A DNA stretch of 53,165 nt, taken from DAOUBF01 sp034432795. GTDB lineage: Bacteria > Chloroflexota > Anaerolineae > DSLN01. How positions within the stretch are numbered: position 1 is the first letter of the stretch; each line of letters opens with the position of its first letter. A program made the translations under genes and the position numbers. This document shows, in pieces, positions 15,111 through 23,940 of this stretch. The notes under the pieces were generated by a model, which saw nothing but the letters and a program-made list of their open reading frames with translations, was not told where the DNA came from and searched no databases. The stretch lies in NCBI GenBank assembly GCA_034432795.1, contig DAOUBF010000001.1, positions 1 to 53,165 of the forward strand, read 5' to 3'.

Positions 15111-17078
15111 TCAGGGCACAACCAGCGTCGCCAGGATGAGGCGGTCTTCACCCAGACGGCCATCCGGCTGGCGCAGGCGCAACCGCTGCCCGCTGGCCGG
15201 ATCATACAGCCCCACTTCCAGGATGTACTCGCCCGGAGGCGCGTCCGGGTCCAGCCTCAGGAGGTGCGGATCGCGGATCACCTCGCCAGGCTGCCAGGAG
15301 GTTGTAGGGCGCTCGCCGTTCCCTGGGGTCATGTCGTGCCCGGCCCAGACAGGTGTCCCGTCTCTGGGGTTGAGTCGGCTGCCTACGAGATGAGTAAAGA
15401 CCGTGTAGGAGACCGCCGTAGGCCCATCCGCCCGCCAGTAGAGCGTTAGGTAGAGCGCCTCGCCCGGCCTGATCACCTGGACGGGCGGCGCCAGGGCGTA
15501 GCCCTGCAATTGGATGCCGTTCTCCCATAGGGCCTCCATGGGCTGAGCCGGGGAGGCGCCAGGCGGCGGCAGGGCATAGCGCGTCAGGCGCACGTGCCCG
15601 AACCAGGCTTCATCCACCTTGACGCCGAGGCGCGAGACCGCATCCTCAATCTGGTCCTCCAAAAGCGGCCCGCCAGGGTGACGCACGATGTCGCGCCACA
15701 TCATCCACACCTGGCGGGGCTGCTGCTGGCGGATCAGGCCGGCGACATCGCCTGGGGTCAGCGCCACTGGCTGAGGGATGAGCTGCAGCCCCTGAAAGGC
15801 CGGGGAATGGCGCCCCCGCGTGTCCAGGACGTATTCAAACCAGAGGGGCGGGCCCTGGTAGTAGGCTTCAAAATAGCCCTCCTGCCAGCGGGCATGGTGG
15901 AGAACCAGGTCGCCCGGTTGGGCGTGCGCGGCGACCTGCGCGATCAGCGGGCGGTAGTCTTCATAGCCGTCGTAGCGGCTAAAGTTGACATAATAATCAT
16001 GCAATCCCCAACTCCAGGCCAGCCCCACATAGGCCAGGGCGAGCACGAGGCCGGCCCGCCGCCAGTGCCAGAGCCTGACCAGCCCGCACGCGAGCAGCAG
16101 GTACAAAGCCGGGGCGAGAAAGGCGAAGACGCGCGGCTGCAGCCAGGGCAGCCGCACGTGAAGTGGGTAGAAGAGCACCAGCGGGATGATCAGCGCCCCG
16201 GCTAAAAACAGGCTTTGCTCCCCGGCGCTGAATCCCTTGTCGCTCGCTCCCAGGAGGCCGAGGGCCGCGATGACGCCCAGGCCCAGGGCCAGCGGGCTGG
16301 CGATGGGGGGCGCAAGCGTCACACCCATAGCCAGCCCGGTCCAGGTTTCGCCCAGCAAGGCCGGAAGCGTTCGGGCCTGGCCGAACTGGCTCTGGATGCG
16401 CAGGGTCTCCAGGATGGGCTGGATGAACACAAAGATGAAGGGGATGAGCACCAGTGCGACCGCGCCCTGAACCCCCAGCCAGGCGGGGAAGCGCCGCCGC
16501 GCCCGCCCAATCAGCAGCAGAATCAACCCCTGGAAGGCCACAAAGAATGCATAGGAATACAACGTAAGCAACCCCAGCAGCGTGACCAGGCCGTAGGCTG
16601 CCCATAGTCCTGGCATCCGCGCGGGAGAGCGGATCAGATGGAGCAGGAGATAGGTGGAGGTCAGGCCGAGCGCCATGATCAGGCTGTACATGCGGGCCTC
16701 CTGGCTGTAGTGGATGCTGAAGGGTGCCAGGGCGACCAGAAGCGCGCCCACCAGCCCCACCGCTCGCCCACTTAACTGCCTGCCTGCCTGATAGGTTAGG
16801 GGGATAGAGAGCACGCCGGCGAAGATGGAGAACAGCCGCAAGGCCAGCTCGCTCCGCCCGGCAAACAGGCTCCACAGGTAAGTCAGTTGGTGATACAGGG
16901 GCGGATGCTGGTCCAGAGCCGTCTCCAGGGTCAACTGCCAGAATCCCTGCCGGATCAGGTATAGCCCCCAGGCTTCATCGCCCCACAGCCAGAGATGGCC
17001 AGCACGGGTGATGCGCAGAAGGAAGCCCAGCAGGGTCAGGAGTGTGAGGCTGATGAGGGGGAGGCGACGGCCAATCAT
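15111..17078 (-). CDS. GT39-type (PMT/ArnT-like) membrane glycosyltransferase
   Basis: This protein of about 655 residues has an N-terminal polytopic region with GT-C-fold signatures: WLWGDEAWGLYLI with the acidic pair near residue 30, LDQHPPLYHQL, and SIHYSQEARMYSL. These match the dolichyl/polyprenyl-phosphate mannosyltransferase (GT39) family, which transfers sugars from lipid carriers on the outer face of the membrane. About ten helices are followed by a soluble C-terminal half (from about 400) with a beta-sandwich-like end (GEALYLTLYWRADGP, EYILEVGLYDP). The ATG at 17078 is chosen over the GTG at 17090, and neither has a clear ribosome-binding site. The gene is separated from nuoN by a 10-bp-period repeat. 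Confidence 0.85.
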   Translation of the reverse strand: MIGRRLPLISLTLLTLLGFLLRITRAGHLWLWGDEAWGLYLIRQGFWQLTLETALDQHPPLYHQLTYLWSLFAGRSELALRLFSIFAGVLSIPLTYQAGRQLSGRAVGLVGALLVALAPFSIHYSQEARMYSLIMALGLTSTYLLLHLIRSPARMPGLWAAYGLVTLLGLLTLYSYAFFVAFQGLILLLIGRARRRFPAWLGVQGAVALVLIPFIFVFIQPILETLRIQSQFGQARTLPALLGETWTGLAMGVTLAPPIASPLALGLGVIAALGLLGASDKGFSAGEQSLFLAGALIIPLVLFYPLHVRLPWLQPRVFAFLAPALYLLLACGLVRLWHWRRAGLVLALAYVGLAWSWGLHDYYVNFSRYDGYEDYRPLIAQVAAHAQPGDLVLHHARWQEGYFEAYYQGPPLWFEYVLDTRGRHSPAFQGLQLIPQPVALTPGDVAGLIRQQQPRQVWMMWRDIVRHPGGPLLEDQIEDAVSRLGVKVDEAWFGHVRLTRYALPPPGASPAQPMEALWENGIQLQGYALAPPVQVIRPGEALYLTLYWRADGPTAVSYTVFTHLVGSRLNPRDGTPVWAGHDMTPGNGERPTTSWQPGEVIRDPHLLRLDPDAPPGEYILEVGLYDPASGQRLRLRQPDGRLGEDRLILATLVVP

Positions 17079-17090
17079 CAGCGAAGCCAC

Positions 17091-17150
17091 TCGCAGGAAC
17101 GCGGCGTTCCCCGGCGTTCCCAGAGGTCCTACGAGTTCCTGCGGCTACGA
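17091..17150. repeat. 10-bp-period tandem repeat between nuoN and the glycosyltransferase gene
   Basis: Successive 10-base units read GCGGCGTTCC, CCGGCGTTCC, CAGAGGTCCT and ACGAGTTCCT. The nuoN stop codon lies within the repeat, so the last codons of nuoN may derive from it. Confidence 0.55.
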
Positions 17151-18623
17151 CCCGGGCAGGATCGGTTGGAGCGTTTGAGCGACCCGGAAGAGCCATTCGG
17201 GCGCAATGCCCAGGATCAGCGTGCCTAACGCAGTCAACCCGATGGCCAGGGAGAGCGCGGGGCGCAGTTCGGCGGTGGCGCTGCCCTCGCGCATGAACAT
17301 GATCACCACGACGCGCAGGTAAAAGTAGGCGGAGATCACGCTGGTGAGCACGCCGATGATCGCCAGTCCGAGCAGGCCCGCTTCCAGGGTGGCGCGGAAG
17401 ACGTACAGCTTGGCGGTGAAGCCCGCCGTCGGCGGGACACCGGTCAACGAGAGCATGAAGAAGGCCATCGCCAGGGCCAGCCAGGGCCGTTGCGCCGCCA
17501 GCCCGGCGTAGTCGTTCAGGCCGACCCCTCGCCCGTACTCGCGTTCCACAGCGACGACGACAGCGAAAGCGCCCAGGTTGGTGAAGGTGTAGGCCAGCAG
17601 GTAGAACAGCGCCGCACTCGTAGCCCCCGCCGCCTGGGGGAAGCCGCCCGCCGCCACCGCCATCATGATGTAGCCCGCGTGGGCAATGCTGGAGTAGGCC
17701 AACATGCGCTTGATGTTGCTCTGCGCCAGCGCCACGAAATTGCCCAGGATCATCGTCAGCGCGGAGATGACGGCCACCGCCGGCACCCAGTCGGCGGCCA
17801 GCGCCGGAAATGCTGCCAGGAAGATGCGCAGCATGGCGGCGAAACCGCCCGCTTTCGCCCCCACCGACATGAAGCCCGTCACCGACGTGGGCGCGCCCTC
17901 ATACACGTCCGGCGTCCACATATGGAAGGGCACTGCCGCGACCTTGAAGCTCAGGCCCACCAGGATCAGCCCGGCGCCGATCAGCAGATAGGCGTTCCCC
18001 ATTGCGCCCGCATGGACCGCCGCCATGACACGGCTGAGCATAGTGCTGCCGGTCGCGCCGTAGACCAGCGCGATGCCGTAGATCAGGAAGGCCGAGGAGA
18101 AGGCGCCCAGCAAGAAATACTTCATCGCCGATTCCTCGGAATCGGGCCGGGGGCGGGCGAAGCCGGAGAGGATGTAAAGCGGGATGGAGAGCAACTCCAG
18201 CGCCAGGAAGACGACAATCAGGTCGGCGGCCATGGCCATGAGCATCATGCCGCTGATGGAGAACAGGAGGAGCGGGTAATACTCGCCGCGCACGATGTCG
18301 GCTTTATAGAGGTAATCTAGCGAGAACAGGATGCTGATGAGCGCCGCCACCAGGATAATGATGTTGAGCAGCGCGGCGAAAGGGTCCACGACCAGCATCT
18401 CGCCAAAGGCGCTCATCCCTTGCTCGGCGCGGACTGAATTCCATTGGGCGATAGCGATGCCAAGTGCCACCAGGACACCCAGCGCCGCCAGGACGCCGGT
18501 CCAGCGCGTGCGCTCGCGGGGGATGAGCAGGTCAATCAGGAGTAAGATCGTCGCCCAGCCGGCGACGATCAGCACCGGCAGGGTCGCACCCAGGTTAAGT
18601 GCAGGGGGTGTGAATGTGGGCAT
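17145..18623 (-). CDS. nuoN: NADH-quinone oxidoreductase subunit N
   Basis: This 492-residue antiporter-like membrane subunit of complex I forms one of the proton channels in the membrane arm. About 14 helices are visible. The conserved stretches include FLALELLSIPLYILSGF, with the channel glutamate, and SVGAKAGGFAAMLRIF with the broken-helix lysine. MLAYSSIAHAGYIMMA and TGVPPTAGFTAKLYVF are also present. AGGAG lies five bases before the ATG at 18623. It is the last gene of the nuo operon, and the 81-base gap from nuoM is one of the larger ones. Length is normal. Confidence 0.97.
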   Translation of the reverse strand: MPTFTPPALNLGATLPVLIVAGWATILLLIDLLIPRERTRWTGVLAALGVLVALGIAIAQWNSVRAEQGMSAFGEMLVVDPFAALLNIIILVAALISILFSLDYLYKADIVRGEYYPLLLFSISGMMLMAMAADLIVVFLALELLSIPLYILSGFARPRPDSEESAMKYFLLGAFSSAFLIYGIALVYGATGSTMLSRVMAAVHAGAMGNAYLLIGAGLILVGLSFKVAAVPFHMWTPDVYEGAPTSVTGFMSVGAKAGGFAAMLRIFLAAFPALAADWVPAVAVISALTMILGNFVALAQSNIKRMLAYSSIAHAGYIMMAVAAGGFPQAAGATSAALFYLLAYTFTNLGAFAVVVAVEREYGRGVGLNDYAGLAAQRPWLALAMAFFMLSLTGVPPTAGFTAKLYVFRATLEAGLLGLAIIGVLTSVISAYFYLRVVVIMFMREGSATAELRPALSLAIGLTALGTLILGIAPEWLFRVAQTLQPILPGS

Positions 18624-18704
18624 CAGGACTCCTCTGTGTCAATGATGCGCAGCAAGGACTCGCGCTGCACCGTTCGCCTCCATGATATAAAGTCGTGCAT
18701 AGCC

Positions 18705-20201
18705 TTATCTGAGCGCGATCGTCCCCACCGTGCGTAGCACGGCGGCCACCGAAGAATCCATGACGGTGAAGAAGGGCGTAGCATACAGGCCGATCCAGAA
18801 GATAAGGATAATGATCGGCGCCAGCACCACGATCTCACGCAGCGAGAGATCGCGCAGTGCCTGGTTCTCCGGCTTGTCCAACGGCCCCAGGAACACGCGT
18901 TGGAACATCCACAGCAGGTAGATCGCCGCCAGGATAACGCCGCTGACGGCGAAAGCCGTGTACACCCAGGGGTTGGGCGTGAGCACTTTGGAGGATGCCG
19001 AGCCGAGCAGGATGGGGAACTCGCCCACGAAGCCGTTCAGCCCCGGCAGGCCCATAGAGGACAGCGTGACGATCAGGCTGAGCGCGGCATAGACGGGCAT
19101 GACGTTCCACAGCCCGCCGAAGGCATCCAGGTCGCGCGTGTGCCGCCGTTCGTAGATCATGCCAACGATCAGGAACAATGCCCCTGTGCTCAGGCCGTGG
19201 TTGACCATTTGCAGGATGGCGCCTTGCACGCCCTGCGGTGTCATGGCGAACAGGCCAAGCATGACAAACCCCAGGTGGCTGACGCTGGAGAAGGCCACCA
19301 GTTTCTTCACATCCCGCTGGGCGAAGGAGACCATCGCGCCGTAGATGATGCCGATGATCGCCAGGACGGCGATGGTGGGCGCGGCCTGTTTGGCGGCCTC
19401 CGGGAACAGGGGCAGGTTGAAGCGCAGGAAGCCATACGTGCCCAGCTTCAGCAGGATGCCCGCCAGGATGACGCTGCCCGCTGTGGGCGCCTCTACATGC
19501 GCGTCGGGCAACCAGGAGTGGAGCGGCCAGAGGGGCACTTTGACGGCGAAGGCCGCGGCGAACCCCAGGAAGAGCAGCATCTGCACCGGCCCGGTCCAGC
19601 GGCTCGCCTGGCCGAGCAGGTCGGGGTAGGCGAACGTCCCGGTGGTGATGCCCAGGTAGAGGATCGCCAGCAACATCAGGATGCTCCCGGCCATGGTGTA
19701 CAGGAAGAACTTGATGGCAGCGTATACCCGGCGCGGCCCGCCCCAGATGCCGATCAGGAAGTACATGGGCACGAGCGAGAATTCCCAGAAGATGAAGAAC
19801 AGGAACAGGTCCAGCGCCAGGAACACGCCTACCATACTCGTCTCCAACAGGAGCATGAAGGCGTAGAATTCCTTGGTCCGCGTCTCAATCGCGTTCCAGG
19901 CCGAGAGGATGGCAATGGCTGTGAGCAGCGTGGTCAGCAGCACCAGCAGCAGGCTGATGCCGTCCACGCCCAGGATATAGCTGATGCCCCAGGCCGGGAT
20001 CCAGGGGGCGCGCTCCACTAACTGGAAGCCGCTCTCCCCCCAGTTGAAGAACCGCAGGATGCCCAGCGACACGATGAAGGTCACCACCGAAGTGGCCACC
20101 GCGATGGTCTTGATGCGCTGCTCTTCCTGGCGCGGTGTGAGCAGGATGAGCAGGACGCCGACAAGGGGTAGGAATGTAACGATGCTTAGAATTGGCAGCA
20201 T
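18705..20201 (-). CDS. nuoM: NADH-quinone oxidoreductase subunit M
   Basis: This antiporter-like proton-pumping subunit has about 498 residues. Its motifs include FWEFSLVPMYFLIGIWGG with the channel glutamate, PLWPLHSWLPDAHVEAPT, VAFSSVSHLGFVMLGL and GLPGLNGFVGEF. I chose the ATG at 20201 because GGGAGG lies four bases upstream. The in-frame ATG at 20213 overlaps the nuoL stop but has no such site. It follows nuoL directly and is co-transcribed with it. Confidence 0.97.
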   Translation of the reverse strand: MLPILSIVTFLPLVGVLLILLTPRQEEQRIKTIAVATSVVTFIVSLGILRFFNWGESGFQLVERAPWIPAWGISYILGVDGISLLLVLLTTLLTAIAILSAWNAIETRTKEFYAFMLLLETSMVGVFLALDLFLFFIFWEFSLVPMYFLIGIWGGPRRVYAAIKFFLYTMAGSILMLLAILYLGITTGTFAYPDLLGQASRWTGPVQMLLFLGFAAAFAVKVPLWPLHSWLPDAHVEAPTAGSVILAGILLKLGTYGFLRFNLPLFPEAAKQAAPTIAVLAIIGIIYGAMVSFAQRDVKKLVAFSSVSHLGFVMLGLFAMTPQGVQGAILQMVNHGLSTGALFLIVGMIYERRHTRDLDAFGGLWNVMPVYAALSLIVTLSSMGLPGLNGFVGEFPILLGSASSKVLTPNPWVYTAFAVSGVILAAIYLLWMFQRVFLGPLDKPENQALRDLSLREIVVLAPIIILIFWIGLYATPFFTVMDSSVAAVLRTVGTIALR

Positions 20202-20212
20202 GAAACCTCCCA

Positions 20213-22249
20213 TCAGGGTGTGCCTATGCGCGTTCGCAGCAAGAGATAGCCCACAATTAAGACAACGCCCAGCAGCAGCGACAGGGCGTAATTGCGCAGA
20301 TAGCCGGATTGCACCCAGCGCAGCCGCGCACCAATGGCCTGGGTTAGCCGGGCGATGCCGTTGGCGATACCGTCAATGATACCCAGGTCCACTCCTTGGG
20401 CCAGGGTGCGTGTCACCCGCACGAACGTGCCGGTGAGGAGCACGTCGTGGATGAAGTCGTGGATGAAGCGTTCATCAAAGACGTTGGCGAGCCAGCCGGA
20501 GAGCCAGATGTAAGGGCGGACGAACAGGGCGCCGTAGATTTCGTCCACATACCATTTACGGTTGAGCCAGGTGAATGCGCCGTTAATCCAGTCCGTGAGC
20601 GGGTCGCGGTCGCGGGGGGTGACGGGCCTGGTGCGATAGACGCCATAAGCCAGGGCCAGCCCCAACACGGCTAGCCCCAGTGCAATGCTCGCCAGGAGCG
20701 GATTAAACCCAGCGGCCTCTTCATGGCCCAGCGTGTGCTCCAGAAAGCTCCCCAACGCCTGCACGCCCGGCAGGTTGAGGGCGCCGCCTAAAAAGGCCAG
20801 CACGGCCAGAACAATCAGCGGAATGAGCATGATCGGCCCGCTCTCCTCGGCGTGCGCGGCGGCTGCAGTGCGCGGCCTGCCGAAGAAGACGAGCATGAGT
20901 TGCCGCCCCACGTAGAAGGCGGTGAAGAAGGCGGCGCTGAGCAGCAGGGCGAAGACCAGCGGCTGGCGCTGCAGCGCTTCAGCCAGGATCTCGTCCTTGC
21001 TCCAGAAGCCGGACAGCGGGAAGATGCCTGCCAGCGCCAGGGCACCGATCAGATACACGATGAACGTGGTGCGCATGCGCCCCGCCAGGCCGCCCATGTT
21101 GCGCATGTCCTGGGGGTCCAACGGATCGCTGTGCTGGGCCGGATGGGCAGTAGCGTGCTCACCATGCTCCACCCCATGGATCACCGAACCGGCGCTGAGG
21201 AACAACAGCGCCTTGAAGAAGGCGTGCGTCACCAGGTGGAACATACCAGCAACATAGGCGCCAATGCCTACTGCCGCGATCATGAAGCCAAGCTGGCTGA
21301 TAGTGGAGTAGGCCAGGACGCGCTTGATGTCAAACTGGCCGACGCCAATGGTGGCGGCCAGGAGCGCTGTGGCCGCGCCGATGAGGCCGACGACAAGCTG
21401 CGATGTGGGCGCCAGGCTATACAGCGCATGGGTGCGGGCGATCATATACACGCCGGCGGTGACCATCGTGGCGGCATGGATGAGCGCGGAGACGGGTGTC
21501 GGGCCGGCCATGGCGTCGGGCAACCACACGAACAGAGGGACCTGCGCGCTCTTGCCGGTCGCACCGATGAGCAGAAGCAAGGTGATCGCGGTAATGACGC
21601 CCGGCATGGCCGCGTTGACCGCCTCGGCTTGGGGAAAGACATCGGCGTATAGGACGCTGCCGAAGGTTGTCCAGATGAGGAAGATGCCCAAGATGAACCC
21701 GGCGTCGCCAATGCGGTTGACCACGAAGGCTTTCATCGCCGCCCGCGCGTTGGCGAGCTTTTCATACCAGAAACCGATGAGCAGGTACGAACATAGCCCC
21801 ACCAGTTCCCAGCCCACGAACAGGACGACGAAATTATTGCCCAGCACCAGCACAAGCATGGAGGCCAGGAACAGGTTCATGTAGACGAAGAAGCGCTTGA
21901 TACGGGGGTCGCCGCGCATGTAGCCGACGGCGTAGATGTGGATAAGCGTGCCCACGCCGGTGACGACCAGCGTCATCACCGAGGAGAGCGGGTCCACCAG
22001 CAGCGCCGCCGGGACCTCAAAGTTGCCCGCGCGGATCCAGGTGAATAACGAGACCTCAAAGCCCTCCGGGTGAATCTGCACTGCCAGGAAGGTCAGCAGG
22101 GCCACGACGAAAGACGCTGCCGCCGCTGTACAGGCGACGAAGCCGATGCCCCCTTCGCCCAACTCATCGCCGAACAGGATGTTGATGAGCAACCCCAGCA
22201 GGGGAAAGCCGATAATCAACGGTGCATAGGCGAAGCCCTGGACTTCCAT
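20213..22249 (-). CDS. nuoL: NADH-quinone oxidoreductase subunit L
   Basis: This is the largest antiporter-like subunit, 678 residues, which carries the long lateral helix of the membrane arm. Motifs include FVGWELVGLCSYLLIGFWY, RIGDAGFILGIFLI, ATGKSAQVPLFVWLPDAMAG and TPVSALIHAATMVTAGVYM, followed by FDIKRVLAYSTISQLGFM. The lateral helix and final anchor are in the last 100 residues. GAGGGG precedes the start and the gene begins four bases after nuoK. No oddity in length or key residues. Confidence 0.97.
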   Translation of the reverse strand: MEVQGFAYAPLIIGFPLLGLLINILFGDELGEGGIGFVACTAAAASFVVALLTFLAVQIHPEGFEVSLFTWIRAGNFEVPAALLVDPLSSVMTLVVTGVGTLIHIYAVGYMRGDPRIKRFFVYMNLFLASMLVLVLGNNFVVLFVGWELVGLCSYLLIGFWYEKLANARAAMKAFVVNRIGDAGFILGIFLIWTTFGSVLYADVFPQAEAVNAAMPGVITAITLLLLIGATGKSAQVPLFVWLPDAMAGPTPVSALIHAATMVTAGVYMIARTHALYSLAPTSQLVVGLIGAATALLAATIGVGQFDIKRVLAYSTISQLGFMIAAVGIGAYVAGMFHLVTHAFFKALLFLSAGSVIHGVEHGEHATAHPAQHSDPLDPQDMRNMGGLAGRMRTTFIVYLIGALALAGIFPLSGFWSKDEILAEALQRQPLVFALLLSAAFFTAFYVGRQLMLVFFGRPRTAAAAHAEESGPIMLIPLIVLAVLAFLGGALNLPGVQALGSFLEHTLGHEEAAGFNPLLASIALGLAVLGLALAYGVYRTRPVTPRDRDPLTDWINGAFTWLNRKWYVDEIYGALFVRPYIWLSGWLANVFDERFIHDFIHDVLLTGTFVRVTRTLAQGVDLGIIDGIANGIARLTQAIGARLRWVQSGYLRNYALSLLLGVVLIVGYLLLRTRIGTP

Positions 22250-22253
22250 CGGT

Positions 22254-22568
22254 TTAGCCCCTCATCATGTGGATTTCGTCCACGTCAATGCTGCGCTTGG
22301 TGCGGAAGATGGCCACGATCAGCGCCAGGCCCACAGCTACCTCTGCCGCAGCTACGGTGATCACAAAGAAGACGAAGAGTTGCCCATCCACGGCCCCCTG
22401 CTCACGGGCAAAGGCGATAAAGGCCAGATTGGCCGCGTTCAGCATGAGTTCAACGGCCATGAAGATAATGATAGCGTTGCGGCGGATGAGCACACCCAGC
22501 ACGCCCAGCGTGAACAGCAGGCCGGAGAGCGCGATATAGTAGCCCGTAGGAACGTCTGTCGGGTTCAT
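22254..22568 (-). CDS. nuoK: NADH-quinone oxidoreductase subunit K
   Basis: This 104-residue protein has three transmembrane helices (GYYIALSGLLFTLGVLGVLI, AIIIFMAVELMLNAANLAFI and VFFVITVAAAEVAVGLALIV). Conserved glutamates in the second and third helices belong to the proton path linking the quinone site to the antiporters. Its start overlaps the nuoJ stop as ATGA. Confidence 0.96.
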   Translation of the reverse strand: MNPTDVPTGYYIALSGLLFTLGVLGVLIRRNAIIIFMAVELMLNAANLAFIAFAREQGAVDGQLFVFFVITVAAAEVAVGLALIVAIFRTKRSIDVDEIHMMRG

Positions 22569-23197
22569 GGCTGCTCCTTGGTGACGACGGAGGATGGAGG
22601 GTGGAGGACGGAGGCGAGTTCTGCGGTCTGTGGCCGGTCTTCTGCCGTCCGGCGTCTGCCGTCCGTGGCCTGGCGTCTGTCCTCCCGCGTCAAGACCACG
22701 GCCCCGATCATGGCGACAAGCAGTAAGACCGAGGTCAACTCAAAGGGGAAGAGGTAGCGGCTGAAGAGCATGCTGCCGATCTGCAATGGCCCACCGAAGT
22801 CGCGGGGGAGGGGTGGCGGGGCTGCGGCCTGGCCGGGGTTGCCGGGTGCCGCCGGTGCCAGGGCGACAAACAGAAACGCGGCAACGAGGATCAGCGATAG
22901 GATCAGGGCCACAGGCCGCTGCCAGGGCAGGCGTTCGCTGAGCGGCAGGCGCTCAGCGCCCAGCATCATGATCACGAACAGGAAGAGCACCATAATGGCG
23001 CCGGCGTAGACGGTGATCTGGGCCATGGCGATGAAGGGCGCGTTCAGCAGCAGGTAGAGGATCGCCACTGCCGCGAAGTTGATCACCAGGAATAGGGCCG
23101 CGTGAACCGCGTTGGGGCTGCGCAACATAGCGATAGCCGCCGCCACGGCCACCGCCGCCAGAATGAAGAACAGGATAACCGTTGGGGTGATGCTCAT
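22565..23197 (-). CDS. nuoJ: NADH-quinone oxidoreductase subunit J with a repeat-derived C-terminal tail
   Basis: This 210-residue membrane subunit has five helices. AQITVYAGAIMVLFLFVIMMLG is the conserved third-helix region that undergoes conformational change in the coupling mechanism, and the last helix reads LTSVLLLVAMIGAVVLT. After it comes a tail of about 43 residues (REDRRQATDGRRRTAEDRP ... SVLHPPSSVV) encoded by palindromic 7-bp-period repeat DNA. The conserved protein ends near residue 167, so the repeat has extended the gene. GAGGGAG precedes the start. Confidence 0.95.
   Translation of the reverse strand: MSITPTVILFFILAAVAVAAAIAMLRSPNAVHAALFLVINFAAVAILYLLLNAPFIAMAQITVYAGAIMVLFLFVIMMLGAERLPLSERLPWQRPVALILSLILVAAFLFVALAPAAPGNPGQAAAPPPLPRDFGGPLQIGSMLFSRYLFPFELTSVLLLVAMIGAVVLTREDRRQATDGRRRTAEDRPQTAELASVLHPPSSVVTKEQP
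22580..22692. repeat. 7-bp-period palindromic repeat forming the nuoJ 3' end
   Basis: Units of the type GGAGGAC and GGTGGAG are followed by inverted units (TTCTGCC, GTCCGGC, GTCTGTC). Both orientations are translated into the NuoJ tail, as GRRRTAEDR-like and SVLHPPSS-like peptides. Confidence 0.6.
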
Positions 23198-23263
23198 GCG
23201 TTGCTCCCTCTTTAACCACCCAGGGCGGAGGGCGGACGACGGGCGAACCCCTCCCCCTCCACT

Positions 23264-23360
23264 AATTGTTTATCACCCCCTCCCCCGCCCTCCCCCAGCC
23301 AGGGGGAGGGAGTGGCCTGTCCCCCTCCCCCCTTGTGGGGGAGGGTTGGGATGGGGGGAA
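23264..23360. repeat. G/C-run hairpin repeat between nuoI and nuoJ
   Basis: The 207-base gap between nuoI and nuoJ holds two hairpins: CCCTCCCC...GGGGAGGG, and CCCTCCCCCC with GTGGGGGAGGG. Between them is the phrase GGGAGTGGCCTGTCC. The same arrangement recurs in inverted orientation at 32841-32909 and, in a variant form, at 29341-29408. It contains no gene. It could stabilise or attenuate the nuo transcript, but its dispersal marks it as a repeat family. Confidence 0.75.
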
Positions 23361-23404
23361 ACGCACCTGAGGTTAAAACCGCTACGCCTGCCTCCACTAA
23401 CAGG

Positions 23405-23911
23405 TTATGGTTTGGGCCAATCCGCCATCGCCGGGAGGGACCAGTCAAACTCGCCCTCCTGGGTCTTCTGCGGCGTGCCGGGCACACCCGGCGGTGGAGG
23501 CACCAGCAGCATGTCTTTAGTGAAGATCGCGCTCTGCCGATCGTAGAAGGACAGTTCATAATTCGGCCCCAGGACAATCGCCTCAGTGGGGCAGGCCTCC
23601 TCACAGAAGCCGCAGAAGATACAGCGCAGCATATTGATCTCGTACACTTTGGCGTAACGCTCCCCCGGCGAGTAGCGCTCTTCGTCGGTGTTCTCCGCCG
23701 GCTCAACGTAGATCGCATCCGCCGGGCAGGCTGCTGAGCATAGCGAGCAGCCGATGCAGCGTTCCAGCCCGTTCTCGTAACGCCGCAGCTCGTGCCGCCC
23801 GCGAAAGCGCTGGCGCACCGGGCGCTTGATCTCCGGATACTGGATCGTCACCGGTTTTTGGAAAATGTACTTGATCGTTGTCCCCAGACCCCTTAAGATT
23901 TCAGTAAACAT
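23405..23911 (-). CDS. nuoI: NADH-quinone oxidoreductase subunit I (two 4Fe-4S clusters)
   Basis: This 168-residue ferredoxin-like subunit sits in the peripheral arm of complex I and carries clusters N6a and N6b. Two CxxCxxCxxxCP motifs are visible: CIGCSLCSAACPADAI near residue 52 and CIFCGFCEEACPTEAI near residue 97. The N-terminal helix would lie on the membrane. A Pro-rich C-terminal tail (LLVPPPPGVPGTPQ) is longer than in some relatives. GAGGAG lies three bases before the start. The gene lies 29 bases after nuoH. Confidence 0.97.
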   Translation of the reverse strand: MFTEILRGLGTTIKYIFQKPVTIQYPEIKRPVRQRFRGRHELRRYENGLERCIGCSLCSAACPADAIYVEPAENTDEERYSPGERYAKVYEINMLRCIFCGFCEEACPTEAIVLGPNYELSFYDRQSAIFTKDMLLVPPPPGVPGTPQKTQEGEFDWSLPAMADWPKP

Positions 23912-23940
23912 GCTCTCCTCGTTTGGCGTTCAACGTATCC

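Noticed and set aside
14726..15205. Longer form of the small membrane protein starting at 15205
   Set aside because: The first 62 residues overlap the glycosyltransferase gene end, are rich in Cys, Ala and Arg and lack a start signal. The ATG at 15019 has GAGAGG.
23264..23360. Rho-independent terminator inside the nuo operon
   Set aside because: The hairpins lack T-runs and belong to a dispersed repeat family found in several unrelated places, including inside a coding sequence, so termination cannot be claimed.
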